Source: Jeongeupia naejangsanensis (GTDB lineage Bacteria > Pseudomonadota > Gammaproteobacteria > Burkholderiales > Chitinibacteraceae). Taken from it: a stretch of 64,000 nt of DNA. The notes under the pieces were generated by a model. The model saw only the letters and a list, made by a program, of their open reading frames with translations, was not told the DNA's origin and searched no databases. The stretch is from NCBI RefSeq assembly GCF_016865585.1, contig NZ_JAESND010000001.1, forward strand, positions 682,001 to 746,000. Direction: 5' to 3'. This document shows positions 7,976-16,962 of this stretch, piece after piece. The translations under genes were made by a program, and so were the position numbers. Position 1 is the first letter of the stretch. Each line of letters starts with the position of its first letter.

Positions 7976-8767
7976 ATGAAACATCGCGTACTGGTCATGG
8001 CCGTCGTATTTGCACTTCAACCGGTTTTGGCAAATTCGGCGGCCGCGTTCGAGCCCCACATCGTGGTGGGGTCGGAAACGAACGCCGCAAAAAGCATCAT
8101 GAAGTATGGCGGTTACGAGCAGGTCCACGAGCAGGACGGCAGTGATCGACGCTGGATCAGCTGGTGGAATTCGAACAGTGAAGATTGCGTAGTCGCTACC
8201 GAAAAGAATGGCCGCTATATCGATGCCATCGGCACGGTACAGGCCGAATGCAAACAGTACGTCAAAAGTAGCGGCGTATCCGGTGTAGCACTGGCCGCAG
8301 GTGCGGCAGCACTGATCGGCGGCATCGCGCTGTATCAGCACAACAAGCACAAACAGCAAGACGAGCAGAAGCAGCGCAAGGACGAGCAGTACCAGCGCGG
8401 TTACACCGACGGCCGCAACCACGATGGCCGCCACAACATCGACCATTCCGATGATTACAACTCCGGCTATGAAGCCGGTTTGGCCGAATACCGAGAGGAG
8501 CGCACTCGTGGCCACGACGATCAGTCGGGTTTTCACGGCCGGCGTCATCGCGACTTCATCGATGTCGCCGACCTGATCGGTGCACGGGCATCGTCCGGTG
8601 AAAACCAGTTGATCGAGCGTGGTTTCTACAACGTCGACGGCCGCAAGGGCTGGCACAACAGCTACACCAGCTGGTGGAACGAAGAGGCGCGTGAATGCGT
8701 GCAGGTCGTTACCCACGACGGCCGCTACCGTGATGTGCGCGTCGTCACACCACGCGACTGTGCTTGA
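7976..8767 (+). CDS. Exported protein with two Trp-rich repeats, function unknown
   Basis: A 263-residue protein with a signal peptide (about residues 1-23, MAVVFALQPVLANSAAA). Two copies of a motif flank the middle: SWWNSNSEDCVVATEKNGRY and SWWNEEARECVQVVTHDGRY, each followed by a Cys, so the protein looks like an internal duplication. Between them lie a small-residue hydrophobic stretch (GVALAAGAAALIGGIALY) and a Lys/Gln/Asp/His-rich charged linker with DGRNHDGRHN and YNSGYEAG, the latter like YadA/lipoprotein spacer repeats. The start is fixed by AGGAG at 7965-7969 and the signal peptide. I do not recognise the family. Its neighbours suggest an envelope role. Confidence 0.65.
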   Translation: MKHRVLVMAVVFALQPVLANSAAAFEPHIVVGSETNAAKSIMKYGGYEQVHEQDGSDRRWISWWNSNSEDCVVATEKNGRYIDAIGTVQAECKQYVKSSGVSGVALAAGAAALIGGIALYQHNKHKQQDEQKQRKDEQYQRGYTDGRNHDGRHNIDHSDDYNSGYEAGLAEYREERTRGHDDQSGFHGRRHRDFIDVADLIGARASSGENQLIERGFYNVDGRKGWHNSYTSWWNEEARECVQVVTHDGRYRDVRVVTPRDCA

Positions 8768-8911
8768 GTGTTGCCGGCTCTTGTTCCGATCCGCTTGAGG
8801 GGGCGATCGGCACAAGACGTCGGCCCCCATCCAGTCATTCCGATTGCGAATGGCACTACGAATTAAAAAAACACCGGCAAGGGCCGGATACCTTGCTCAA
8901 GGAGCAACACC

Positions 8912-9991
8912 ATGAAACTCACCAAGATCGGTATCTGTCTGGCGCTATACGCGGCCATCAATGCAGTCAATACGGCCGGTGCGGCGACACATGAACAAGA
9001 GCAGGATGCTTTGATTTCTCAGGCGCTGAATACCCAACAGTATGCCAACCATAATCGCGGCCTGATCATGGATATGCAATCGGACGTCGCGAATACCGGG
9101 AATGACGTACAAGTACTCGAAAAGGTGGTGGTCAATCAAGATCAGCAGCTCACCCTCCACGAGCAGCAATTGCAAACGCTGGACAAGAACGTGTCCCAAT
9201 CCCAAAGCGACATCAACAAGCTGAGTCAGGATCAGATTCGTCAGGATCAGGCGCTAAGCGATGAGGCATCCCTGCGCATCGCTGGCGATCAGGCCAATTC
9301 AACCGCGCTCGGGCAGGAAGCCCAGACGCGCGCCCATGAGGACGTCAGACTGCAACAGGGCGCGGATCAGGAGGTGGCGGATCGGCTTGCTGGTGACAAG
9401 ACCAACGCGGGGCTGATCTCGCAGGAGACGCAAGACCGTGTCGACGGCGATGCGCTGAATGCGCAAAAGCTCGGCGATGAAGCGACGCAACGACGCGGTG
9501 CCGATACGCAGCTCCATGCCGATCTGGGCGCAGAAACCCAGGCGCGGATTCTGGGTGATCAACGCAACGCCCGGTTAATGCAGGGCGAGCAGCTGCAGAT
9601 CGACAACGAGCAGATCCAGATCAGCAACGAAGTGGTGAACCGGATCAATGCCGTCAACGGCGAAGCCAGGGCACGCGCCGATGGCGACGTCCGGACACTG
9701 AAGGCTGCCAACGACTACACCGACCATCGCATCGATGCGCTGGCAGGCGAGTTCCAGAGCAACAACGACAAGCTTGAACGTGGCATCGCCGGCGCGCTGG
9801 CCGCGACCGGGTTGCACTACGCCAATGGGCCGCACGGCGCGGTCTCGGTCGGTTATGGCAACTATGCAGGACAGTCAGCGGTAGCGCTGGGGGTGATGGC
9901 GCATGTCAGCGCCCAGGTCGACGTCAATCTGGCGGCATCCTACGACGGCGAGCAGGCAGGCGTTGTTGCCGGGGCATCGCTGGGATTCTGA
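8912..9991 (+). CDS. YadA-type trimeric autotransporter adhesin
   Basis: A 359-residue trimeric autotransporter. A signal peptide ends near AGAA (residues 1-25). A long heptad-rich region follows (about 30-275), with many repeated units of the pattern A-x-x-R-x-x-G-D, typical of coiled-coil stalks. The last 70 residues form the YadA membrane anchor (ERGIAGALAATGL, GYGNYAGQSAVALGV, and a C-terminal Phe in ASLGF), giving the 12-stranded barrel when trimerised. It lacks a clear globular head, so it is a short, stalk-only member. An AAGGAG ribosome site precedes the ATG. It follows the exported repeat protein on the same strand. Confidence 0.9.
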   Translation: MKLTKIGICLALYAAINAVNTAGAATHEQEQDALISQALNTQQYANHNRGLIMDMQSDVANTGNDVQVLEKVVVNQDQQLTLHEQQLQTLDKNVSQSQSDINKLSQDQIRQDQALSDEASLRIAGDQANSTALGQEAQTRAHEDVRLQQGADQEVADRLAGDKTNAGLISQETQDRVDGDALNAQKLGDEATQRRGADTQLHADLGAETQARILGDQRNARLMQGEQLQIDNEQIQISNEVVNRINAVNGEARARADGDVRTLKAANDYTDHRIDALAGEFQSNNDKLERGIAGALAATGLHYANGPHGAVSVGYGNYAGQSAVALGVMAHVSAQVDVNLAASYDGEQAGVVAGASLGF

Positions 9992-10043
9992 GCGCGTACC
10001 AACCGGTACCGTATTCAGTGTGCGGGCCGGTAAGGCTGAAAAA

Positions 10044-10157
10044 ATGAACTCCAGAATTATGCGCCTGGCCTTGTTCTGCATCGTCGCACTGGCGTTTCCG
10101 CCGGCCGGAATCTATCTGGCCCTGCTGTGGCTACACCACAAAATCCGAAGGAAGTAA
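10044..10157 (+). CDS. Possible 37-residue membrane peptide
   Basis: A short frame starting MNSRIMRLALFCIVALAFPP, with one hydrophobic segment and a basic C-terminal tail (HHKIRRK). It begins 52 bases after the adhesin stop on the same strand. There is no strong ribosome site (AAGGCTGAAAAA only). The topology is plausible for a small membrane protein, but its shortness keeps confidence low. Confidence 0.3.
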   Translation: MNSRIMRLALFCIVALAFPPAGIYLALLWLHHKIRRK

Positions 10158-10540
10158 CTCCTCATTGCGGAACGACTGCCAAGCCACCAAGACCGCATCC
10201 GTTCCGGGGCCATGGCACGAGGTTGGGATCTGTCTGCTGAGGTCATCTGGGGCGAGTTTCTGCTTCGCCAGGGCACAAGATCGGATCCCTCACCACCCAG
10301 GCCGCAGCGGCATTCAGCTTTTTGATTGGAGCTTGCTGCTCGGACGGTCTCGGTCGATTGCCTTGCAGGGCCCACGACCCGCAGTGCAGCCACCGGGCAG
10401 CCCATAGGTGAAGTTGATGTTTTTCGCCGTTACCCATGCCTGTGCAGTCCACGTACATTCCCGTTCGTTGCATGACTACCGATCAGGCCGGAGTGGCAAC
10501 ACTGCGTTGGTGATGCGCTTTCGCTGAAACTGGGAGTCGG
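10158..10540. other. Non-coding gap, nothing recognised
   Basis: About 380 bases between the adhesin region and the converging eboF gene. Short frames exist on both strands but none has a ribosome site or a recognisable protein. No intact insertion sequence ends or target duplications were seen. Confidence 0.4.
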
Positions 10541-11974
10541 TCAACCGGCGACCAGCCCGCCTACTCTCAAGTCCGTCCGGATTGCATCGACACCGAACAT
10601 CGCCTGCAAGGCCAGTGATTTGATATCGGTCACCGACAACTCCCCTTCACACGCGAGATCGCAGTCACTGATCAGCAGCGGGGCATCCTCGCTGTCGCGC
10701 GCGACCAGCCCGTGCGAGCCTTTGACGATGCTCGCGTCCAGACCGATCACATCCATCAGGCTGCGCATGCCCAGTGCGCGCCGGCCCAGCCGGCTGGCCA
10801 CGGCCAGTCTGGGAAAGCGGATTTCCGGATCGATGAACAGCTCTGCCGGGTCGTAACCGGGCTTTCGGTGGATGTCCACCGTGCGCGCGAAATCCGGCGC
10901 CCTGGCGTCATCCAGCCAGTAGTAATAGCTGAACCAGGCGTCATCCTCGGCCAGCACGACAAAATCCCCGGCCCGCTCGTGATTCAGCCCCAGCTCGCTT
11001 CGCGCGCGTCCCTGCCACACGCCTGCAACACCCGGCACCTGCCGCAGCAACTGCTCCACCTCGGCCGCCTTGCGCGTACCCAATCCGGACTGCAGGTAAA
11101 CATGGGCGATCTGGTGATCCGCAACCGCAAACGCCTGGCACTGGCTGGGATCCAGAATCTCGGCACCGGCCTCATGCCGCACCTGCAACAGGCCGGCTTC
11201 CCGCAGATGGCGGTTCAGATGCACTGCGCGGCTCACCGGCGTGATGCCGTACTCGGACACCACCATCACCCGGTAGCCCTGCTCCCGGGCATGGGCGATC
11301 AGGCTGCCGGCTACCGCGTCGATGTCCCTCAAGGATTGTTGAACGGCGGGATGCTGCAAGTCCGGGCCGTAGCGCTGCAGATCGTAATCCAGATGGGGGA
11401 GATAGCTCAGCAACAGGCCGGGGTGAAAATCGGCAATCGCCAGTTTGCTGGCCTCGGCAATCCAGCGGCTGGATTCGATGGAAGTGGCCGGCCCCCAGAA
11501 ACGGAACAGGGGAAATGCGCCCAGCTCCGTCGTCAGCCGGTCCCGCCACTCGGCGGGCTTGGTGTGACAGTCAGGCAGCTTGCGGCCATCCGCCTTGTAA
11601 ATCGGCCGCGGCGTCGCACCGAAATCGTGGCTGGACGCCATGTTGTACCACCAGAACAGGTTGGCGCAGCGAAAGTCCGGATCATGCCGCTTTGCAGCCT
11701 CCCACAGGCGCTCCCCGCTGACCAGACGATTGGACTGGCGCCAGAACGAGACCTCTGCCAGCTCCCGGAACAGCCAGCCGTTGCCCACGATACCGTGCTG
11801 CTCCGGCAGGAGTCCCGTCAGCATGCTGGCCTGTACCGAGCAGGTCACCGCCGGAACGACATTGTTCAACCGCCTGAGCGTGCCTTGCCCGGCAAACGCC
11901 GCCAGATTGGGCGTGTGCGTTCCGATGAGGCGCGATGTCAGACCGACGATGTTGAGCAGAAGCAAGCGCTGCAT
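10541..11974 (-). CDS. eboF: EboF-type alkaline phosphatase/nucleotide pyrophosphatase family protein
   Basis: A 477-residue member of the alkaline-phosphatase superfamily, matching the subgroup found in ebo clusters. The family-typical block VVPAVTCSVQASMLTG holds the putative nucleophile Thr44; others are the LLPEQHGIVGNGW and FWWYNMASSHDFG blocks, PLFRFWGPA, and SYLPHLDYDLQRYGP. Two superfamily metal sites differ from the usual form: the first motif is NIVGL instead of a D-G, and VSEYGI stands where S-D-H-G is common; both seem characteristic of this subgroup. There is no signal peptide. It diverges from the VioB-like gene across a 322-base promoter region. The enzyme's substrate is unknown; known ebo work ties the cluster to moving a metabolite precursor to the periplasm. 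Confidence 0.82.
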   Translation of the reverse strand: MQRLLLLNIVGLTSRLIGTHTPNLAAFAGQGTLRRLNNVVPAVTCSVQASMLTGLLPEQHGIVGNGWLFRELAEVSFWRQSNRLVSGERLWEAAKRHDPDFRCANLFWWYNMASSHDFGATPRPIYKADGRKLPDCHTKPAEWRDRLTTELGAFPLFRFWGPATSIESSRWIAEASKLAIADFHPGLLLSYLPHLDYDLQRYGPDLQHPAVQQSLRDIDAVAGSLIAHAREQGYRVMVVSEYGITPVSRAVHLNRHLREAGLLQVRHEAGAEILDPSQCQAFAVADHQIAHVYLQSGLGTRKAAEVEQLLRQVPGVAGVWQGRARSELGLNHERAGDFVVLAEDDAWFSYYYWLDDARAPDFARTVDIHRKPGYDPAELFIDPEIRFPRLAVASRLGRRALGMRSLMDVIGLDASIVKGSHGLVARDSEDAPLLISDCDLACEGELSVTDIKSLALQAMFGVDAIRTDLRVGGLVAG

Positions 11975-12296
11975 GTAAGCCCTTTTGTGTCACTCGATGC
12001 GGCATGTAAGCATGCCAAGGGGCAGAACGCCAGAAGGCTCGGCCCCGGTCAGTCACCAGCCAGGGCCAGGCCAATGCACCCCGCGCCCCCTAAGCTCGCA
12101 ACCACAAGTAGAAAGTAGTTAGTAAGCAACAAAGAGATACACAATAAGACTAAAAAAAGCCAAATGTCATTGAAATTGTCAAAACGGTCCCCTAGAACGA
12201 TTTCTGTTCTCCGTACCCTGCCCACATTGACCGGCGCTACCGCATTGCGCGGCAAAGCTGCTCAAGACCATCGCAACCTTTTCCAGGAGTTAATGC
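11975..12296. promoter_or_regulatory. Divergent promoter region of the ebo/VioB-like locus
   Basis: The 322 bases between eboF and the first plus-strand gene include a marked AT-rich stretch (about 12105-12190), unlike the GC-rich flanks. It must carry the promoters for both directions. A ribosome site CCAGGAG at 12283-12289 precedes the ATG at 12297. No binding-site palindrome was identified with confidence. Confidence 0.5.
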
Positions 12297-14369
12297 ATGA
12301 GTTATCTCCAGTACCCCCGCCTGGCCTTTTCGGGCCTGTTCCAGTCCGATGTCTCCACCGTCAATAACGACCCGCGCCATTTCGACAACGCCACGTTCGA
12401 AGACCGCTTCCAGGAGCCCACTTTCCAGCCGCACCTGAAGGAAGATTCGGGTGGTGCCAAGGTCACGGCCTACAACGGCTGGTGGAATCCTTGGGGGACC
12501 GGCATTTTCGGCTTGAAAAACTGCGTGGTGCAGTCGGCACTGGGGCAGGATGGAAACGAAATTTTCAGCAGCGGCGAAGATGCAGCAATCGGCCTGACGG
12601 TTGGCAATGCCGGCGACCAGCCTTCCGGGAAAATGGTGGATCTGGACCCGGACTGGCAGCTGGCCTCCTGTATCTACGGCCAGGTCATCACCCTGAAAGC
12701 CGCCAACGGGCAGGTGTTGATGCGTGGCGAGTACGCCCCCAACCCTTTCCGGGACCTCTGGTTCAACCGGGTCGGCAATCAGCGGGGGGACAGCGCGGCA
12801 TCCGCAATGTGGCAAACCATCCTCACCAACGTGACGTGGGACCTGAGCAAGATCGACAGCCCCCTGCTGCAGGATCTGAAGGCCATCAGCGAGCAGCAGA
12901 ACAACACTTTGTCGCTGCGCATGACGACCTACGGCTATGACGCCGCGCTGGGTGACAGCTTTTTTTCGTACGGCATCGTGCTGGGCGCCATAGGCCCCGC
13001 GTACCCGACCGAACCGCAGTCCTTCATTCTCGGGCGCCGTTTCATTCCCGCCGCCAGCCTGTTGCCTGCAAGTTCGTACCAAGCCGAGGATTACGTTCCC
13101 AATGTCGGCTGGTTCAGCGCGCAACTGGTGGAAAACACGCTGTATGCCGACCTCAGCAATGCGTTGCCTTTGATCTACAAACAGGCAAGCACGCCGGAAA
13201 CCGCCTACACGGTCGATGTCACTTGCGGGAGCGGGAGCGGCAGCGCCACGGCCCCGAAAAACGGCGACAGCAATCAATACTGGCAACGGCCCTTCATCAT
13301 TGCCCAGCTCACTGCCAGCACGCTGCCAACCAGCCCGTATCTGCAACCGAACCAGTATCAGCCACTCGCCACCGTCGATATCAGCAATGCCAATCTGCTC
13401 AGCCGCAGCGGCATTGTCTCCATTCCCGTTCCCGACTCGGTCATTGCCAGTATCAATCAGCTGCCGCTTGCGCTGATTACCTCGGCCAGCCCGGCCACCG
13501 GCAATGCCCTGTTGCTATGTTGCGAAGGCAATGGTGGCTGGGAAGTCCGGGCCGACCAGTTCGCGCTGCGCCTCGACCCCAATGACGCAGAAGCCAATAC
13601 ACTGGACTCCAACGTTTACGTCGCGCAGTACGGCGTGCCGCTGGCCAATGCCCCGGTCGCCCTGGTCGCCACTTCCACCGGCCCCCAGGTCGACTTTGGC
13701 GACTGCCCTACCGACACCCCGCCGCAAACAACGCCCAGAGCCCCGGCCCCCACCATCAACGTGCCTGCGGATCAGCTCGCCTTCGTTCAGGACACGACGA
13801 ACACCAACGCCAACGGCATGGTGAACCTCACCATCAACGGCCCGCAGGCTCTGGGCTATCCGCGCTATTACATGGATGGCCAGTTCTTCAACTACACCTA
13901 CAACTTTGCGCCGGACTCTGCAAACGGCACCGCAACAGTGCAGCAGCAATTCGATCAGTACGCGATCGTCGTTCACTCCACCTATGTCGTTCCGGACCCG
14001 GTGACCTGGGCGGACGTGCAACCCATCCTGCAGCAGTACGCCAACCTGTACCCCGTGATGAGCCAGGGACTGTTCGACTTCTCGAAGAAGGAACAGGCCG
14101 ACGCCAACGCCTTCATTCTCAAGTTCGTGTTCGACAAGCCCATTGATGACCCGGACCAGATGCCGGTCACACGCGACCTGTCCAGCAGCAAACGCCGCGC
14201 ACTGATCCAGTACTTCGACAGCGTGCTGCAGGAGCAGGGACGCCCCGCAAGCATGCTGGACATGTTCGGCAAGCGCTGCCCGACCCGTGGCGGCGGTCCG
14301 CGAACAGCTTGCCCGGAAGGCGCACTCAGCTACGACCAAGACGGCAAACCCGGTTGCCCGGCCAAGTAA
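12297..14369 (+). CDS. VioB/RebD-like protein, N-terminal half
   Basis: A 690-residue cytoplasmic protein. Its start, MSYLQYPRLAFSGLFQSDVS followed by a T-x-N-N-D-P stretch, follows the pattern of VioB (P-R-x-x-F-x-G, then T-x-N-x-D-P), the enzyme that couples two indole-3-pyruvate imines in violacein synthesis. The middle has family-like jelly-roll strands (SFILGRRFIPAASLLP). Near residues 560-660 there is a segment like the one in VioB just before its ferritin-like part (YANLYPVMSQGLFDFSKKEQ, with MPVTRDLSSSKRRALIQYF). The C-terminus carries four Cys. The ferritin-like domain that VioB has in the same chain is encoded by the next gene. Function as half of an imine-dimerising enzyme is inference. 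Confidence 0.65.
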   Translation: MSYLQYPRLAFSGLFQSDVSTVNNDPRHFDNATFEDRFQEPTFQPHLKEDSGGAKVTAYNGWWNPWGTGIFGLKNCVVQSALGQDGNEIFSSGEDAAIGLTVGNAGDQPSGKMVDLDPDWQLASCIYGQVITLKAANGQVLMRGEYAPNPFRDLWFNRVGNQRGDSAASAMWQTILTNVTWDLSKIDSPLLQDLKAISEQQNNTLSLRMTTYGYDAALGDSFFSYGIVLGAIGPAYPTEPQSFILGRRFIPAASLLPASSYQAEDYVPNVGWFSAQLVENTLYADLSNALPLIYKQASTPETAYTVDVTCGSGSGSATAPKNGDSNQYWQRPFIIAQLTASTLPTSPYLQPNQYQPLATVDISNANLLSRSGIVSIPVPDSVIASINQLPLALITSASPATGNALLLCCEGNGGWEVRADQFALRLDPNDAEANTLDSNVYVAQYGVPLANAPVALVATSTGPQVDFGDCPTDTPPQTTPRAPAPTINVPADQLAFVQDTTNTNANGMVNLTINGPQALGYPRYYMDGQFFNYTYNFAPDSANGTATVQQQFDQYAIVVHSTYVVPDPVTWADVQPILQQYANLYPVMSQGLFDFSKKEQADANAFILKFVFDKPIDDPDQMPVTRDLSSSKRRALIQYFDSVLQEQGRPASMLDMFGKRCPTRGGGPRTACPEGALSYDQDGKPGCPAK

Positions 14370-14399
14370 CCCGCGCCTCCACTCTGAAAGGGTATGAAC

Positions 14400-15611
14400 A
14401 TGCTTAGCATCAGACAGAACATCATCGATCAGCTTTTGAAGGGCTGTAGCCTGGAGGAGCTGAAAAAGGCCGCGAACACGGCGGTCGAGCTCGAACTTTC
14501 CACCATTCCCCCTTATCTGACCGGGCTGTTTTCCGTCATGCCCGGCAGCAACCAGCGTGCCGCTGCGCTGGTGCAGTCCATCGTCACCGAAGAAATGCTG
14601 CACATGACGCTGGCAGCCAACCTGCTGATCGCCATCGGCGGCAACCCGGACATCGTCGCGATCGGACGGTCGCTGAGCTACCCGACGCCACTGCCGGACA
14701 AGATCGACGACGACTTGCAGGTGGGGCTGGCGGCGCTGACCAAGCGGCAGCTGAAGAACGTGTTCATGGCGATCGAACGGCCCGAAACCAAACCGGGAGA
14801 AATCCTGCCGGGCGAGGACGTGCCGCAACCGACGCCCGTCGTTCCCGGCGAGTTCGGCTCCATCGGCCAGTTTTACAAGGCACTGCTGACCGCCCTGACC
14901 ATCGCGGACGCCAGCAATCCCGAACTGTTCGCCAATCCCCGGCTGGAACAGCAGCTCGACATCAGCAAATGGTTTCCACCCGTTCGAACTGCGCCGGCCG
15001 AAGGCAAGATCCGGAATCTCGACGATGCGGCGCTGGCAATCAACACCATCGTTGCCCAGGGCGAAGGGATCCAGACCGGAAGCGGGAGCCACGCGAATGA
15101 AGAGGGTCTGTACCAGGAAGGCAGAAGCAGGAAGGCCCATCTGAACGAGTCCATCCTGCCACGGCATCACCAAGGCGGAAAAAAAGTCGTCTCGACCAAT
15201 GAAATCCACCCGGGTGACGGCGACGGCAGCTACGCGCACTACTTCAAGTTCGGCGAGATCTTCCACGGTCGCGAGCTGATGCCGGACCTCGAAGCCGTCT
15301 CCGGCTGGTCCTACAACGGTGCGCCGGTGCAACTGGACGAGAGCCAGATCTACAACTTTCTGCCTAACGCTGCCGTCAGCGACTATATCCCCGGATCGGC
15401 GGCCTCGATTGCAGCACAGCGTTTCTACGACGCCTACCAGATGCTGCTGACCAGCCTGGATCAGGTATTCAACGGCAAACCGGCAGCCATGGACAAGGCG
15501 TTGGGCCTGATGTACCAGCTGAAACTGCAGGCGCATCAGGTTGCGCAATGCCCGGTCGGTGGCAACGCCTCCAATCTGGTCGCGGCGCCGCCGTTCATGT
15601 TGACCCATTGA
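14400..15611 (+). CDS. Ferritin-like protein, iminophenyl-pyruvate dimer synthase family
   Basis: A 403-residue protein matching the ferritin-like domain of VioB/RebD/StaD-type enzymes. Helix motifs carry the expected acidic and His ligands: ELELSTIPPYLTG (Glu30, Glu32) and TEEMLHMTLAANLLIAIGG (Glu64/Glu65, His68). A later block has HPGDGDGSYAHYFKFGEI, where the equivalent part of VioB has HYEHSHF-like residues. The C-terminal helices are in the last 90 residues. The ATG at 14400 is preferred over the one at 14394 because GAAAGGG at 14386-14392 gives normal spacing. It follows the N-terminal-half gene by 30 bases, so the two form a split enzyme. Reaction type is known for relatives; the substrate here is unknown. 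Confidence 0.72.
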   Translation: MLSIRQNIIDQLLKGCSLEELKKAANTAVELELSTIPPYLTGLFSVMPGSNQRAAALVQSIVTEEMLHMTLAANLLIAIGGNPDIVAIGRSLSYPTPLPDKIDDDLQVGLAALTKRQLKNVFMAIERPETKPGEILPGEDVPQPTPVVPGEFGSIGQFYKALLTALTIADASNPELFANPRLEQQLDISKWFPPVRTAPAEGKIRNLDDAALAINTIVAQGEGIQTGSGSHANEEGLYQEGRSRKAHLNESILPRHHQGGKKVVSTNEIHPGDGDGSYAHYFKFGEIFHGRELMPDLEAVSGWSYNGAPVQLDESQIYNFLPNAAVSDYIPGSAASIAAQRFYDAYQMLLTSLDQVFNGKPAAMDKALGLMYQLKLQAHQVAQCPVGGNASNLVAAPPFMLTH

Positions 15612-15675
15612 TGCATCCCGGCGACGCACTCCGGCCAACCCGGCGGAGCGTGTCGCCACGCAAACGGAGGTGCTG

Positions 15676-16962
15676 ATGAAACCAGCCGGAACGGATGCAC
15701 TTGCCCCGCTCCCAACGATCCGCGTCACGGAAGCCGATGCGAAACCGGCGTCACAGCAAAACCTGCTCGTGAACCACGATTTCAGCGTGGCCTATACCCG
15801 CGACGCCTTCGCTGCAGACAACCCCACCCTGCTCGAGGCCCTGCGTCGCCTCGAACCGGACAAGCGCCACCGCGTGGCCATCTTCGTCGATGACGGAGTG
15901 CTGCAAGCCAGCCCGGACCTTCCGAAACACATCCGTGGCTATGCGACCGCACACGCGGCCCATCTGGAAATCATCGGCGAGATCGTATCGATACCGGGTG
16001 GGGAAGCCTGCAAGAACGACCTCAATCAACTATGGCGACTCCTGCAGGCACTGGCCGAGCGCAATATAGATCGCCACTCTTACGCGCTGGCCATCGGCGG
16101 CGGCGCGGTTCTGGATGCCGTGGGTCTGGCCGCATCGCTGTTCCACCGTGGCGTACGCCACATCCGCCTGCCCTCGACGGTTCTGTCCCAGGCCGACAGC
16201 GGCGTAGGGGTCAAAAACGCGATCAACTGGAACGGGCAAAAAAACCTGCTTGGCACCTTCGCCGTGCCCTGGTGCGTCATCAACGACGCAGCACTGATCG
16301 ACGGGCTGCCCGCGCGCGAAAAGCGCGCCGGCATGGCCGAAGCGGTGAAAGTGGCGCTGATCCGCGACGCATCATTCTTCCACTGGCTGGAGTCCCGGGC
16401 CGACAAACTGGCCCGCTTCGATCGGCCGAGCCTGGAGGAATTGATCAAACGCTCCGCAGCCCTGCATCTGCGCCAGATCACCGAAGGTGGCGATCCGTTC
16501 GAGCACGGGTCCGCACGCCCGCTGGATTACGGCCACTGGATTGCGCACAAACTCGAACGACTGAGTGGACACACGCTGAACCACGGCGAAGCCGTGGCCA
16601 TCGGCGTCGCTTGCGATGCGCGCTATTCCACCTTGGCAGGGCTGCTGCCCGATGGCGACGACACGCGCGTCTGGCAGTTGCTGCACACGCTCGGATTCAC
16701 GCTGTGGCACGACCAGTTGCTGGCCCGTGACGATCACGGCCGACTGACCCTGCTACAGGGTCTCGGCGAATTCCGCGAACATCTGGGGGGCGAGCTGTGC
16801 GTCACCTTGCTGGCAGGGCTGGGTCGCGGCTGCGAGGTGGACAGCATCACCGACGAACAGGTCATGCAGAGCATCCTGTGGCTGCTGCAGCAACATGCCT
16901 CTTCCTCGCGCGAAGTTCGCACTGCTGCTGAAACAGCGCCAGTCTGCGGAGTCGTGCAATGA
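15676..16962 (+). CDS. eboD: EboD-type 3-dehydroquinate synthase homologue
   Basis: A 428-residue member of the sugar-phosphate cyclase superfamily, in the ebo-specific branch. The NAD-binding block is YALAIGGGAVLDAVGLAASLFHRG (about residue 136), then RLPSTVLSQADSGVGVKNAINW and the EAVKVALIRDASFF segment. Metal-ligand positions are Glu in AGMAEAVK and His in the GHWIAHKLE and LNHGEAVAIG blocks. It replaces no shikimate enzyme by context; it is the first of five linked ebo genes. The ATG at 15676 has CGGAGG at 15665-15670. The stop overlaps the eboE start (ATGA). Confidence 0.88.
   Translation: MKPAGTDALAPLPTIRVTEADAKPASQQNLLVNHDFSVAYTRDAFAADNPTLLEALRRLEPDKRHRVAIFVDDGVLQASPDLPKHIRGYATAHAAHLEIIGEIVSIPGGEACKNDLNQLWRLLQALAERNIDRHSYALAIGGGAVLDAVGLAASLFHRGVRHIRLPSTVLSQADSGVGVKNAINWNGQKNLLGTFAVPWCVINDAALIDGLPAREKRAGMAEAVKVALIRDASFFHWLESRADKLARFDRPSLEELIKRSAALHLRQITEGGDPFEHGSARPLDYGHWIAHKLERLSGHTLNHGEAVAIGVACDARYSTLAGLLPDGDDTRVWQLLHTLGFTLWHDQLLARDDHGRLTLLQGLGEFREHLGGELCVTLLAGLGRGCEVDSITDEQVMQSILWLLQQHASSSREVRTAAETAPVCGVVQ

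Noticed and set aside
10243-10473. Possible transposase remnant in the gap after the adhesin
   Set aside because: Short frame with no transposase motif and no terminal inverted repeats could be seen.
13515-15728. 737-residue minus-strand frame across the VioB-like genes
   Set aside because: Opposite strand of two well-supported genes; arginine/valine/glycine-rich shadow sequence with no recognisable domain.
15676-16962. Considered as aroB (shikimate pathway 3-dehydroquinate synthase)
   Set aside because: Length, sequence blocks and tight linkage with eboE and eboC place it in the EboD branch.
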